A stretch of DNA of 64,000 nt. Source: Porphyra umbilicalis (taxonomy: Eukaryota > Rhodophyta > Bangiophyceae > Bangiales > Bangiaceae). The position numbers were made by a program, and so were the translations under genes. Numbering within the stretch: position 1 is the stretch's first letter; the number at the start of each line of letters is the position of its first letter. The notes under the pieces are model-generated. The model searched no databases. It was not told the origin of the DNA and worked only from the letters and a program-made list of their open reading frames with translations. Positions 21,839 through 32,473 of the stretch are shown here, one piece after another. The DNA is taken from the NCBI GenBank assembly GCA_002049455.2, contig KV918808.1, positions 1 through 64,000 of the forward strand. Reading direction: 5' to 3'.

Positions 21839-24800
21839 TCAGCACTCCCCCAAAGGGAGGTCGCCAAGCTCGGCGGCCTGCGCAACCGCGCCCAGGTCTT
21901 CACGAACCCCGACGGCAGCCCGGAAAGCCGTGAACGCTGGCGACGGCGGCGGCTTGGTGAGGCCATCCGCCGGCATTTCGACGCTCGGGAGGAAGTAGAG
22001 GGTCACATCCCCACGCGCCTGGTAGTCGCGAACCATGTGGTAGGCGACGTCGACATGCTTGGTCCGCCCCGTCTCCTCAGGGTTGTTGAGCAGCGCCAGG
22101 CAGGACTGGTTGTCCTCCCCCATCGCCACGGCTCCACCGTCGACGCCCAGAGCCGACATTAGCTTGCGAAGCCACAGCGCCTCCTTGGTCGCCATTGCGG
22201 CGGCCACGTACTCGGCGTCGGCCGTCGAGGTGGCCACGGTCGACTGGCACTTACTTGCCCACGCAATTGCCCCGCCATTGCAGATGAAGAAGTAGCTGGT
22301 TATCGACCGATGACCGTCGATGTCGCCGGCCCAGTCGGCGTCGACAAACCCTTGCAGCGGCTCGCTGCCGCTGTAGACCACACCCAGGCGAGTCGTCTCG
22401 CGCAGGTTGTGCAGAACCCCTTTGGCCGCGCCCATGTGGTCCTCCTCATGGCAGGACATGAAGCGCGACAGCACCCCCACGGCGAAGGAGATGTCTGGCC
22501 TTGTCGTGGTAGACAGGTAGAGGAGGGAGCCGACCAACTCCGCGTATCGGTTGCCCTCTGGCATCAGGCCCTCCCCTTTCTTGATCAGCTTGACTCCCGA
22601 CGCCATCGGCGTCTTGTATGGCGTCGCCTTGTCCATCCCGAACGCCTCCAGCAGCGTCGCGGTGTGCCCCGGGTTGCTCAACGTCAGAGTCTTGGCCGCC
22701 CGGTTGCGCATGACCTTCATGCCGGTAAAGTCCTTGACCTCTTCCATGTCGCGCACCTCAAACTTGGCAGACACGGAGCGCTTGACGGCCTCGACCCAAG
22801 CCAGCTTCTTGCCCGCCACGATCAGGTCGTCGACGTACACGAGGATGAAGATGCACCCGTGCACGGGGTGGGGCCACTCATAGAGGCACGGGTCCACCTC
22901 TGACCGGACCGCCCCCATCTCTTTTGAGCTCTTTTTCGAGCTTGATGCCCCACAGCCGCCCGGCCTGCTTTGTCCCGTAGAGCGCCAGGTTGAGCCGACA
23001 CATCTCCTCCAGCCCCTTCGGATCGACACCGTCGGGGAGTTCAATGTCCATCTCCTTGTCCATGTTGGCGTTGAGGAAGACTGTCTTGACGTCGACAAGG
23101 CGAATCTCCCAGCCCATGGCTGCCGACACAGCAAAGAGAGCACGTGTCGTGGCTGCGTTCGGTACCGGAGCCCACGTCTCGTGAAAGTCTCTTCCGGGCT
23201 CCTGGTTGAACCCTTGGGCCACGAGTCAAGCCGTTTAGCGCGTGAGCTTGCCCTCCGCGTCGTGGTTGATGTCGAACACGAATCGCGTCTTGATGGCCTC
23301 GTGATTCTTGTTGTTCCCCTTGGCCTTGGACCAGGTGCCAAGGTGCTTGTGTGCCGCCACCTCCTCCTTAAATTCTTGCTTCCACAGCGGCTAGTCAGGA
23401 CGAGCGCGCGCCTCCTTCTCGTTTTCAGGCGGCTTGTGCAAGTCTCAGCCCGCTTCAGCCGCGGACGCGTTACCGCTTGCCAGGTACGCCTTGAGTTCCT
23501 TCTCCCACCATGTTACATTGGGAGCTGGATTGCGCATCGAGCGACGAGGCCCCGGTGTGAGGCTTTCACTGGCCGCAGGTGCTTGAGCAGCTGCGGGTGT
23601 CGAGCCACCGACGCCGTCCTCGTCATCCTCCTGCCTATCGCCAGCAAAAGAGGGAGAACCGACTTCGTTGTCGCTGTCAGAGGGGTCGTCAAGGGAGTAC
23701 CTGTCCTCTCGTTTGCCTTCTGCGCCGAGCATGACCATTGACCCTCCCGTGGCGCCATCCTTGTCGCCGTCATATTCCGCAGTCAGCCGGGGACCAGCGC
23801 TTGACCCGACTGCTGACGTCTTGACCATTGCCGGGTTCTCCTCCATCAGCACGTCCCGACGCTCAAAGACTTGGTTTGTCCCGTCCTCGAGGATGCGGTA
23901 GGCCTTGCCACCGACAGTCTAGTCGACAAAGCGGCCGACGTCGGTCCTTGGCTCCAGCTTGCGCTGCTGCTTCCTCGGCTTCAGCGCCCACGCCCGACTC
24001 CCCCAAACGCGGAACTTCGCGACGTTGGGGCGTCGACCCTTCAAGCCATCGCGCGGCGTCACATCGAGCCCCGCCTCGGGAGATCGGTTGAGCACATGGA
24101 CGACGGATGCCAACGCCTCGGCCCACAGCTCTTCCTCCGCACCGGAGTTAAGCAGGGCAGCACGCACGCGCTTCATCAGCGTGCGGCTTACCCGCTCCGC
24201 CTTGCCGTTCTGTTGCGACTTGTACGGCGCCGTCATCTCAGACGTGATGCCCTTATCCTCGTACCACGCCTGAAGATCGTTCGTGACGTATTTCTTCGCA
24301 ACTTCGTGACGGACACGCTTCACTTTCACGCCCGTCAGCTTCTCAAGCTGCTTTAAGCGCGTCTTGAGCACCTCCGGCGCCATCCCCTTTTTCTTGATAG
24401 GCGTAGCCGTGATGAACCCCGTTGAGTCCTCCAGCGCCGTCAAAAAGAAGAGGGAGCCACCCAGCGACTCAGTGAGTGGGCCACCAATGTCGGTGTGCAC
24501 CAGTTCGCACTTGGTTGTCGCTGTCGACGAGCAGGGGCTGGGCGACTGAACCATCTTTCCGTCCACACACGGCACACACACCGTGCCAATGACGCGCGTG
24601 GCGTCTGCCACTGACGACGGCATGCCGTCGACCATTGTGGCCGCCCGCTTGAGGTTCTCCAACCCCAAGTGGTTGAACCGACGATGCCACAGCTCCGCCT
24701 CTCCAGCGATGCGCGTCGATGCCGCGCACGCCGAAGCCTTGACCGGCGTGACCTTGAGCACGTACTGCTCCAGGTCGTTGACTTTGCCGACAACGGACGC

Positions 24801-26018
24801 CTTGTCGAGCACTCCGCTCGAATAGACAGCATCCCCGTCGCTGAGGATGTAACAGGCGTTTCCGACTAACACTACCGCACCACGATTGCGGTCAACCGCT
24901 CGAACCGGGAGCAGGTTGCTGGTCAGGTCCGGCACGGGCATAGCCTGTCCGAGCACCATGCGCGTCTTGGTTTTGACCATGCCAACGTCCATGCATACGT
25001 GGACGTGCCCCTTGATGGGTTCCTTTTCGCCGTTGGCCAATGTGACCTCGGCCCCGCTTCCCGCCGTCCGGACGGTAAAGCCCTTATCCCCAGCGCCCAT
25101 GTTGTTGGTTGCGCCAGAGTCGAGCACCCAAATTGATGAACACAGGGAGCTCCTGCGAGCCTTGCTGCTCCCGGTATTTTCAGTAGAAGCAGTGTAGGCC
25201 AGAGCGGCACCCACGTGGGGCCCGCCGCCGTGACCGCCTTCACGGCCAGCACCGCCATGCTTGCCCTTAACCTTGGCCTCGTCCGCCTTCTTCTTGTGGC
25301 AGTCGCGCTGCATGTGTCCCTTATTGTTGCAGTAGAAGCATACGACCGACTTCTTGTCAAACGGTTTCTTAGGCGCCGCTGCCGCAGAGGCTTGTGACTT
25401 GACAATGCCAGGAGGCTTGGAAGCGCCGACAGGAATGCTCCGCTGCTCGACCTGAAGCAGTTTAGCCGTCACGTCCGACATGACGAGCTTGGTGTCCTCG
25501 TTCTCCAACACCGTCCTGAGCATCCCGTACTCTGCCAGGAGCCCTGCCAGGACACGCAGCGCAAGCGTGTTGTCGTTTACAGGGTTTCCAAGCATGGCGA
25601 GCTCGTCCCGGAGCATCTTGGCGCGCGACGCAAACTTGATGATGTTCTCGTCGCCGCCCTTCTTGAGGCTGCTCATCTCGTCAATGAGCCGCAGCAGCTG
25701 CGCGTTGTCTCGCGCCTCGGACATGACCTTGAGCGCGTCCCACGCCTCTTTAACCGTGTCCACTGACGTGACCGTGTTGAGGTGCACGGGCTTGACCGAC
25801 ATCTGGATGGTCGCCAGCGCCGCCTCGTACATGGCGTCTCACGCGTCGACCACCGGGTTGGACTTCTTGTCGTCGGACGAAGATGCCGGTCGGTCCGTCA
25901 AGACCGCCGCCCAGAGCTTCTCCTTCTTGAGCTGCGCACGCTGGTACGTTGCCCACACCTTGTAGTCGTCGTCCAGCGGCGCGAACCGCGGGCCGCCATA
26001 GCGGCCGTGGTCTGCCAT
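21839..26018 (-). pseudogene. Family-2 copia gag-pol polyprotein, interrupted
   Basis: ATG at 26016-26018. Order: gag with intact CCHC knuckle (CFYCNNKGHMQRDC), protease (WVLDSGATNNM), integrase (H-H zinc region LWHRRFNHLG, then CVPC), reverse transcriptase (LVYVDDLIVAG) and RNase H (DADWAGD...STADAEY). Integrase keeps the first Asp (HTDIGG) and the Glu (NGKAER), but the block around the second Asp, normally a DNGG/DGGKE motif, reads RHEVAKK. Breaks: TGA at 25839-25841 replacing Trp in the VVDAWDA region; TAG at 23919-23921; TGA at 23445-23447; TAG near 23391 replacing Trp before PLW; TAA and TGA near 23230 in the conserved LVAQGF block; and a frame change near 22910 inside reverse transcriptase. 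Copia order (integrase before RT) is clear. Confidence 0.9.
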
Positions 26019-26162
26019 GTTGACGACCTCGGCACCGCACAGCGCCGCCCTAACAAGGTAGGGACCAGAACACGCCCGCCCGACCTTGGAACACACCGCG
26101 ATCCCAGCGACGTCGTCTCACCAGCGACCGCAGGAAAGACGACGGTTGCCCCCAGCGACTGC

Positions 26163-26175
26163 TGGGCCCATAACC
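26163..26175 (-). other. Primer-binding site of family-2 copia
   Basis: Adjacent to the 5' LTR, the element strand reads GGTTATGGGCCCAGC. This matches the complement of the anticodon arm of eukaryotic initiator tRNA-Met (GCUGGGCCCAUAACC) rather than a tRNA 3' end. Drosophila copia is known to prime from a cleaved initiator tRNA-Met at this region. Confidence 0.8.
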
Positions 26176-26573
26176 TGTGAAGTGAGCAATGGTTGGGTGG
26201 ATGCGATGCTTTACTCGATAGCGGTCTGAGGCGCGAGGCCAGCAGGCTCTTAAACCCTCCGTGTGCCTCTCTCGTCACGGTCTGCCGGCGCACCCCCCGC
26301 CAGCGCAGTGCTCCCTCCCTTGCAGGGTACAAGCTTCCACCATCCCACAAATCGCGACGCCCCTCGATGAACCCACGACAATCTCCCCGAGCTCAGCTCC
26401 AAAAGGAGCTGCCCTCAGTATACAAGTACAAGTGATTACATCAGAGACATACAGCAATGCATGACAATGGCACAGCCAAACAAGCCGATGACCGCATGAG
26501 TACTCCCGGAATTAGCCAGGCAGTCCGCGGTAACTCCGACTTACCTGCGCGGGCTTGGGGGGCTGCCTCAACA
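26176..26573 (-). repeat. 5' LTR of family-2 copia
   Basis: 398 bp, ending TCAACA on the plus strand (TGTTGA at the element start) and beginning TGTGAAG (element end CACA). It pairs with 20676-21073. Confidence 0.9.
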
Positions 26574-27260
26574 CCGCCGTCATCGCCAGGATGCATCGGA
26601 TAGTGGTGAACTTCAAGTCGCGCAGCGCCAGGATCATCTTGATCCGCTGGCGCCAGTCGTGGAAGTTCTTTTCCGTCAACTTGTCAATTTTGATGCCGCC
26701 CATGCCGGCAGCGCCTCCGTCCATGATGTCGACTTGTCGTAGCGCCCGACCTTGCCGAGCCGTGCGCCTTGACCGTCACGTCCTTGAACCACCCTGACCT
26801 CGTCCTCTTCGCACTTGCCGCGACCGCCACGACACCAGCTGGCACACCTTGCTCTTGTCACAGCCCCGGCTCTGGGCCAATAACCTGTTGAAACGCAGTG
26901 GAGGCAGGGGTTGGGGGACCACGGTGAAGTGGTTGAGTGGCTTGAGCTTGTGTGTGTGTGTGCAAACGTGCTTGGTTGGTTGTCCTAAGGTTCGCCCGCC
27001 TCTCCCAATCGAGAGCACCTCTCAAATAGTCCCCACCGGCCCAAGTGCTCCCCCTTCTTGCGCCCACACCGACGCCCACGCCCTGGCACCAAATCGAATC
27101 ACTCACCAAATCAAAAACCACTGAAGCAAAGCGAAGACAAAATCCAAACATGCCAAAAGTAACGCCCCAAGATCGCCCAGCACGAATGTGTGCAACTTGA
27201 CCACGTCTTGCAAATGTACCATGCGGGGTACCATAATGGTCACCGACCATCATCAATCCG
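26574..27260 (-). mobile_element. Deleted 5' end of a family-1 copia element
   Basis: On the minus strand this holds the distal part of a family-1 LTR (starting at 26886 on the plus strand with TGTTGAAACGC; outer end unclear, about 27260). The same priming site follows at 26872-26885 with one substitution. Then comes the gag start at 26722-26724 (MDGGAAGMGGIKIDKL). After 37 gag codons the frame passes straight into a reverse-transcriptase fragment (KFTTIRCILAMTA), skipping about 860 codons found in the full copies at 42-51 kb. It ends at the family-2 LTR. It is useful because it keeps Trp in FHDWRQR where the full-length copies have TAG. Confidence 0.8.
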
Positions 27261-27559
27261 CGAACCGCCAGTGGACTCGACGACGAGCATCACAGTTCAA
27301 CACGCTGCGGCAGCATAGTTCTTCCCGCGCCGCGTCCGATCTGAAAAATGGAGCGCCGGCGCGGTGTGCGGCTGTTCTGCCGTATGCGCCGCCGCATGCT
27401 GGGTTTCTGTGACGATCGTCCCCTGCACACGCCATCCTGCCCGTGTCTGTGGGCGGCGCGCACTCGGCCCATATCAGAGGCTCCACTACGAGCAGCTGGG
27501 GCCGATGCGCCACCACCTCAAGCTGTGCAACCTCCTTTCCTTGGTCCACTGCCGTCACG
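27261..27559. other. Short spacer before the 60 bp minisatellite
   Basis: About 300 bp with no supported gene. The open frames that enter the minisatellite from here carry no recognisable domain. Confidence 0.4.
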
Positions 27560-28330
27560 ACCGCCGAGCCCGCATCTTGAAGACCCGCGTCCCTCCGCGT
27601 GGCGGCCGCCGCCGATGCGGCCGCCCAGCCCATCCCGTCAAGGCCCGGGTCCCCCGAACAGGCGGCCGGGACCGTGCCTGCCGCCAAGCCCGCCCCTCCA
27701 AGGCCCGCGCTCTTCCGACTGGCGGCCGCCGCCGCAGCGGCCGCCGAGCCCGCTTCGTCAAGGCCGGCGTCCGCCCGGTCGGCGGCCGCCGCCGCAGCGG
27801 CCGCCAAGCCCGCCCCGTCAAGGCCTGCGTCCGCCCGATCGGCGGCCGAGACCTTGTCGGCCGCCAAGCCTGCCCCGTCAAGGCCTCCGTTTCAACATTG
27901 AACGGCCGGGCCTGTGTCGGCCGCCGAGCCCGCCCCATCAAGCCCCACACTCTTCCGACTGGCGGCCGCCGCCGCAGCGGCCGCCGAGCGCGCTTTTTAA
28001 AGGCCTGCGTCCCCTTAATTGGCGGCCGGCGCCCGCGCGGCCGCCGAGCCCAACTCACGCATGCCAGCCGTCGCGAGGCGGGCAGCCACTGGCGAGCCCA
28101 CCTGGAGCAAACGCGCCCCGTACCCAAGTCCGGCCGTCATCATCGGGTCCGAGGAGCCTTCCTCATCAAGGTGCATCTGGGTCAGCCTGGCGGCCGCCCC
28201 CGGCGCGGCCGCCAAGCCCACTCTGTCAAGGTACACCCTCTGCAACCCGGCGGCCGTCGCCCTAGTGGCCGCCGAGTCCCCCGAGCCCGCCGCGTCAAGG
28301 ACCACCTCCACCGACCTCGCCACCTGTCAG
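27560..28330. repeat. 60 bp minisatellite
   Basis: About a dozen units of exactly 60 bp, each centred on GGCGGCCG(CC)GCCG...GCGGCCGCCGAGCC...TCAAGGCC. All frames stay open because the unit is 20 codons long. The plus frame reads as Arg/Pro-rich repeats (RPPSPPRQG type) and the minus frame as Ala-rich repeats. Neither has independent coding support. Two GCGGCCGC octamers occur in many units. Confidence 0.85.
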
Positions 28331-29325
28331 AACGTCTAGTCCGCCAAGTCTCTCGGAGCAAGCGTGGCCACAAACACCACCGGTTGCCGCGGGGGAACTG
28401 CAAGAGATGCAGGAGCTTTCCCGCAGAGCGCACAATGGGGAAGCGACGGCGCGATGGCTACTGCGGGAGGGCAGTCCGGACTGCGTGAAGGAGAGCAATG
28501 GGTGGGGGGCGCGGCGGCACGGGCGGCAGCAGATGGGACAAGGTCATCTGCCGCCTCCTCGGCCGCGGCCGGCGGGGCCGCCGATCGGGCGGCCCCCGAC
28601 GCAGCCGCCACGGCCGCTGTCCGACGCGCTGACGAAGACGTCGCGGCTTCTTCAAGCCGCAGCGGCTCGGCCGCGGATACAACCTCGTCGTGAGGGGGTC
28701 ATCGGGGCTATGGCGAGGCCGCGGACGTGGACATGCACTCGGCGGACCAATGGGCGCCGGCAGACGCGCTGAACGCGGCGTCGGAGATGCTTTCTTCGAC
28801 GCCGAAGCCATGCTTGCAGACCGCAGCCGCGGGGCGGGAAGGCGCGGAGCACTCCAAGGGCGCTGCCCTCTTGGCGGCCGCGGTGCAGGGGTTGCATAGG
28901 TGCGCGGGGCTGAACAGGCTATCGCTGCAGCCACTACCAGTCTCCTGGCCATTGAAGCTGCACGAGGTAATGGCTTTGACGCAGAATCTTGCAGCGCCGC
29001 GTCGCCCAGCCGATCACGTCACGGAGCGGCCGCCTTCGTGGCCGCTGACGGGAGCGGAGCTGCCAACACAGCCGGAGCTGCGCCCGCCGACGGCGCCCGC
29101 GGCGGCGGAAGCGAAGTCGGCGATGGAGGGCATGCACCACCCGCCGACCCAGGCGGGGTCGGACATGAAGGGGGTGCTGCGGCCGCCGGTGGTGGCGGGG
29201 ACGGTTGCGGGCCCCCTTCCTCCTCAGCGGCCGCTGCCACAGCCAACGACGTCGCCGCTGGCGACAAAGAGTCCCCCACCGCCAGGGGCAGAGGACGCGG
29301 CCGCGGATGTACCGAGGCAGAGTGA

Positions 29326-30761
29326 GTAGCTCTCTGCGAGGCCTGGTTGGCGGTGGCCCGAGACCCGGTGGTCGGTACCGATCAGAGCCGAGCAACCTTT
29401 GCCGCCGCAATCGTCAACGGGTACAAGTCCCATTGCCCGATGGGCCCTGAACGCAGGGCGCGCATGGACACCGCCATCGACCGCGAACTGCGCTATTCAG
29501 TTTTCAATACCGTTCAACGCTTTTCATCTTCTATGGTGGCCGTCGGGCGTCGCCAGATGACGAAACTTTTGACCGAAGAGGACCTGATACGCATGGCCAC
29601 CGCGCACTTTGACGCCGAGAACCTGTATGATGCCGTGCAGTGGACGACAACAACGGGGACGCGCCGGTCTTGGTGGGGAAGAAGGGCCGCACGAGAGGAG
29701 CCGATTGGGTCAAGAGTTGGACGGTCATGCGCAAGTTAGACAAGTTCAGCGGCGCGTCGGGGGCGGCCGCCACGGTGGCCGCCGCCGCTTGCGGCCGCCG
29801 TCCTGTGCCTGAAGGGGGCGTCGAGGACTTTTCGGACGACGACTCGAGCTCCCCGGTCGGCAGGCGGCGCGGCCACTTCCAAGAGCGGCCTATCAGTACG
29901 AAGGCCGCCGAAGAGGCGGCCTTGAATGACTTTGCTATCCGAAGAGAGGCCGCCACGACGGCGGCCACCCTCGAGTCCCTGTCTGAGACGGCAATCGAGC
30001 GCGCCGACATCGACCTTTGGAAGGCCAAGGACGTGCGTGAGACGGGTGAGGCGGAGCAGCGGCGCAATAACGAGATGGAGCGACGGGTTCTGCTCTCCAA
30101 CGCCAGACTTCGCAAGGCCAAAGCCGCGGAGGCACGGGTCGCTTTCCGCTCGGCAACAACGGCGCCGTCTATTTCAGGCACCTCTGCAGCCGCTTCCGCG
30201 GCCGCTGAGGCGGCGGCGGGTGCGGCCGCAGGTAGGGCTCCAAGTGCGGCCGCATCGCCAGCATCTGGAGTTTCTCCAAATGGCGGTGCGGCCGCGTCTC
30301 CCGGGTCTGGTGGAGCGCTAGTTTCTCCCGGCGGCGTGGCTGATAACGGTGGCGAAGCGGCCGCGTTGGCGCCGGCCGCTGACCACACGGTCGGGTCCCC
30401 GGCGTCTGGCGCAGCCGCGAGTGCGACCGCATTGCCTCCGTCTTCATCTTCTCCGAGTGCCGGCGTCGACGCGTCGCCGCGTTCCGGCGCATCACCAGCC
30501 GCGGCCGCACGCGCGGGCGTTGCCCGCCGCGCTGCGGACTTGGCCGGTGTCAGCTCGGGAAAGCGGAGGAAGGAGCGAGGCTGGAACCCGTTGCAGACCA
30601 AGCAGGCCCGCTTCACGGCGGCCCGGAACATCGTATCGGGTCCAAGCCGTTTCATGACGCCGCGGCCACATAATGCGGCCGCTAGCGAATCGGGCGACGA
30701 CGAGGAGGATGCTGCCTGTGGTACTAGTTGCAGAGATTGCGCGGATGGTGATTTGGCTTGA
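29326..30761 (+). pseudogene. Harbinger ORF1: Myb/trihelix-like DNA-binding protein, broken
   Basis: In Harbinger elements ORF1 binds the element ends and helps import the transposase. The frame opens with ALCEAWLAVARDPVVGTDQS, the trihelix/SANT-like core of these proteins, and runs through RMATAHFDAENLYDA to about 29640. The family's next block, WVKSWTVMRKLDKFSG, is in another frame (29640-30761), so there is one frameshift between 29640 and 29710. This second part carries ERPISTKAAEEAAL, matching the RP-x-G-x-KAAKEAA block typical of these proteins, then a charged helical segment and an Ala/Ser/Pro-rich tail ending at TGA 30759-30761. Upstream, TGA at 29323-29325 separates it from a Gly/Ala-rich open frame (from about 28900, ending RGRGRG) that was probably its N-terminus. 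Confidence 0.65.
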
Positions 30762-30983
30762 GTTGTATACCTGTTGACATTTGGGACGGTGGGGTCTCTG
30801 CGAGTGTGGAGCAGGGGCTTCGGAATTATGATTCGGATAAAGCACCGTCCTGTAAGCAGTGGCTTCCGGCTCGCAGCAACATCTTACTTTCATCAGTATT
30901 TCCTCGAAGAGTCTGAGCATGAGGTGAGCTTTCCAGCAGTGTCTTGCGTTTTGCTCTCACATTGGATGGCGAGAAGGTTCCAA

Positions 30984-31013
30984 CGGATATATCCGGATGT
31001 ATCTGGATATATC
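30984..31013. repeat. Three tandem decamers GGATATATCC-type
   Basis: GGATATATCC, GGATGTATCT and GGATATATCC lie head to tail. The outer two are perfect palindromes. Related ATCCGGAT words follow at about 31030. This sits 220 bp downstream of ORF1 and could be a binding site cluster or a short satellite seed. Confidence 0.7.
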
Positions 31014-31639
31014 CCAAATTCTGCTGAAAAATCCGGATTCTGAAAGGCCCTGGTGTGGAGTGCTCTACTACTGCATCGACTATTGCACGGCAATCATACA
31101 CGGTTTTTTTTTCCCCTTCGCCGCGTTTTTTTTTTTCCTACGCACCGACTCTGTCCGACCCTGCGACTCCGTCTGAGAAGCGAGCACGGCACAATCCTCT
31201 TACTTGTACACCAGTCATGCTGAAGTATGAAAGTATAAGCCACTCGCGAACATCCGCTTACGCCAGACAGAGCGGCGGCCTCGTTTGTCTTGTTAGATAA
31301 AACGGAGGCCGTCCACGAGACTTTGCTATCCCGGGTCGGCGTGGTGGTGTCCGCCGACGTGCCAATGTGTGAGGAAAAAAAAAAGCCATGATAGCAAAAA
31401 AAAGAAACCGTTGAACGCTACAGATATGGCTTCAGAAGTAACCTGCGATCAACGAAGATATGGGCCGCCAGGCCGTCGCGGACAGAGAAGACCTCAGCTC
31501 TATCCGTGGCGGTCTGGCGCGCCCGCAACTGTAACAGAAAAGAACCCGGCCGGGAGTCGGCGCCGCCTCAAACCACAAGAGCATGCGGCAAAGCTGGCAA
31601 ACGGAGAGCTGCGGCCACCGCGGCGGCCGCATCAGCGGC

Positions 31640-32330
31640 CAGTCCTGCGGCTGTGAAACCACCTCCTGCGGCTGCAGGCGGACCGACAAAGCAGGCGGCC
31701 GCGGCGGCGGCGCCCGCACCAGCAGCTCCCTCTCCGCCACAAAAGCCCGCTTGCGAGTCGCCGCCGTCGGCGGCCGCCGAGCCACCAACGTCGGCAGCCA
31801 CGGCGGCGGCGGCCGCACCACCAGCTCCGTCTCCCCCACGCACGCCCGCTAGCGTGTCGCAGCCGGCGGCGTCCGCCGAGACACCAAAGTCGGCGGCCGC
31901 GGCGGCGGCGCCCGCACCACCAGCTGCTTCTCCTCCACGCACGCCCGCTGGCGAGGCGCCGCCGGCGGCGGCCGCCGAGCCGCCAAAGTCGGTTGCCACG
32001 GCGGCGGCGCCCGCACGACCAGTCGCTTCTCCGACACGGACGCCTGATTACGAGTCGCCGCCGGCGTGGGCCGCCGAGCCACCAAAGTGGGCGGCCGCGG
32101 CGTCGGCGCCCGCTCCACCAGCTCCTCCGCCGCTCCACACGCCCACTGGCAGGCCACCGCCGGCGGCCGCCGCCGGGCGAACCAGACCGGCGGCCGCGGC
32201 GGTGGCACCCGCACCATCAGCTTCTCCGCCACCGCCAGCGCCTGCTGGCGATCGATCGCTGGCGGACGCCACCGCGGCGCCAAAGCTGGCGGCCGCGGCA
32301 GCGGCGCCATCGGCACTAGCTCCTCCCTGC
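31640..32330. repeat. 99 bp minisatellite
   Basis: About seven copies of a 99 bp unit (33 codons) containing GGCGGCCGC and CACGCCCGCTGGCGA-like blocks. Units are aligned at, for example, 31817 and 31916. Plus-strand reading gives an Ala/Pro-rich repeat (SPPRTPAGEAPP type), minus-strand reading an Arg/Pro-rich one. It lies immediately past the end of the Harbinger transposase. Confidence 0.85.
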
Positions 32331-32473
32331 CCAGCTGCGCCGGCGAAGGGGTCTCCGCCGGCGGCCGCCGCCGATTCGACATCGCCGGCGGCTGCCGCAC
32401 CAGATCCCGTATCACCAGCCCAGCCGACGTCGCCTGCGCCACCAGCATGGCCATCATCGGCGGTGGCCGCAGG

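Larger units (their letters stand above)
20676..26573 (-). mobile_element. Copia-type LTR retrotransposon, family 2 (complete but decayed)
   Basis: Two 398 bp LTRs (20676-21073 and 26176-26573) lie exactly 5500 bp apart and are close to identical, with a few percent differences by eye. Read on the minus strand they begin TGTTGAGG and end CTTCACA; the left copy ends CTTCAAA, so its terminal CA is mutated. Order on the minus strand: 5' LTR, primer-binding site, gag-pol (26018 to 21839), hairpin-rich 3' region, 3' LTR. The flanking 5-mers (CAGAG on the left, CCGCC on the right) do not match, so there is no target duplication. The right end sits inside a truncated family-1 copy. Confidence 0.9.

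Noticed and set aside
27348-28488. Plus-strand Arg/Pro-rich open frames of 305 and 374 codons
   Set aside because: They lie in the 60 bp array, where every frame is open. They have no domain or independent coding signal.
29531-30655. 374-codon minus-strand open frame rich in Ala/Pro
   Set aside because: It is antisense to Harbinger ORF1, whose plus-strand blocks match the family. Its openness follows from GCGGCCGC-type composition.
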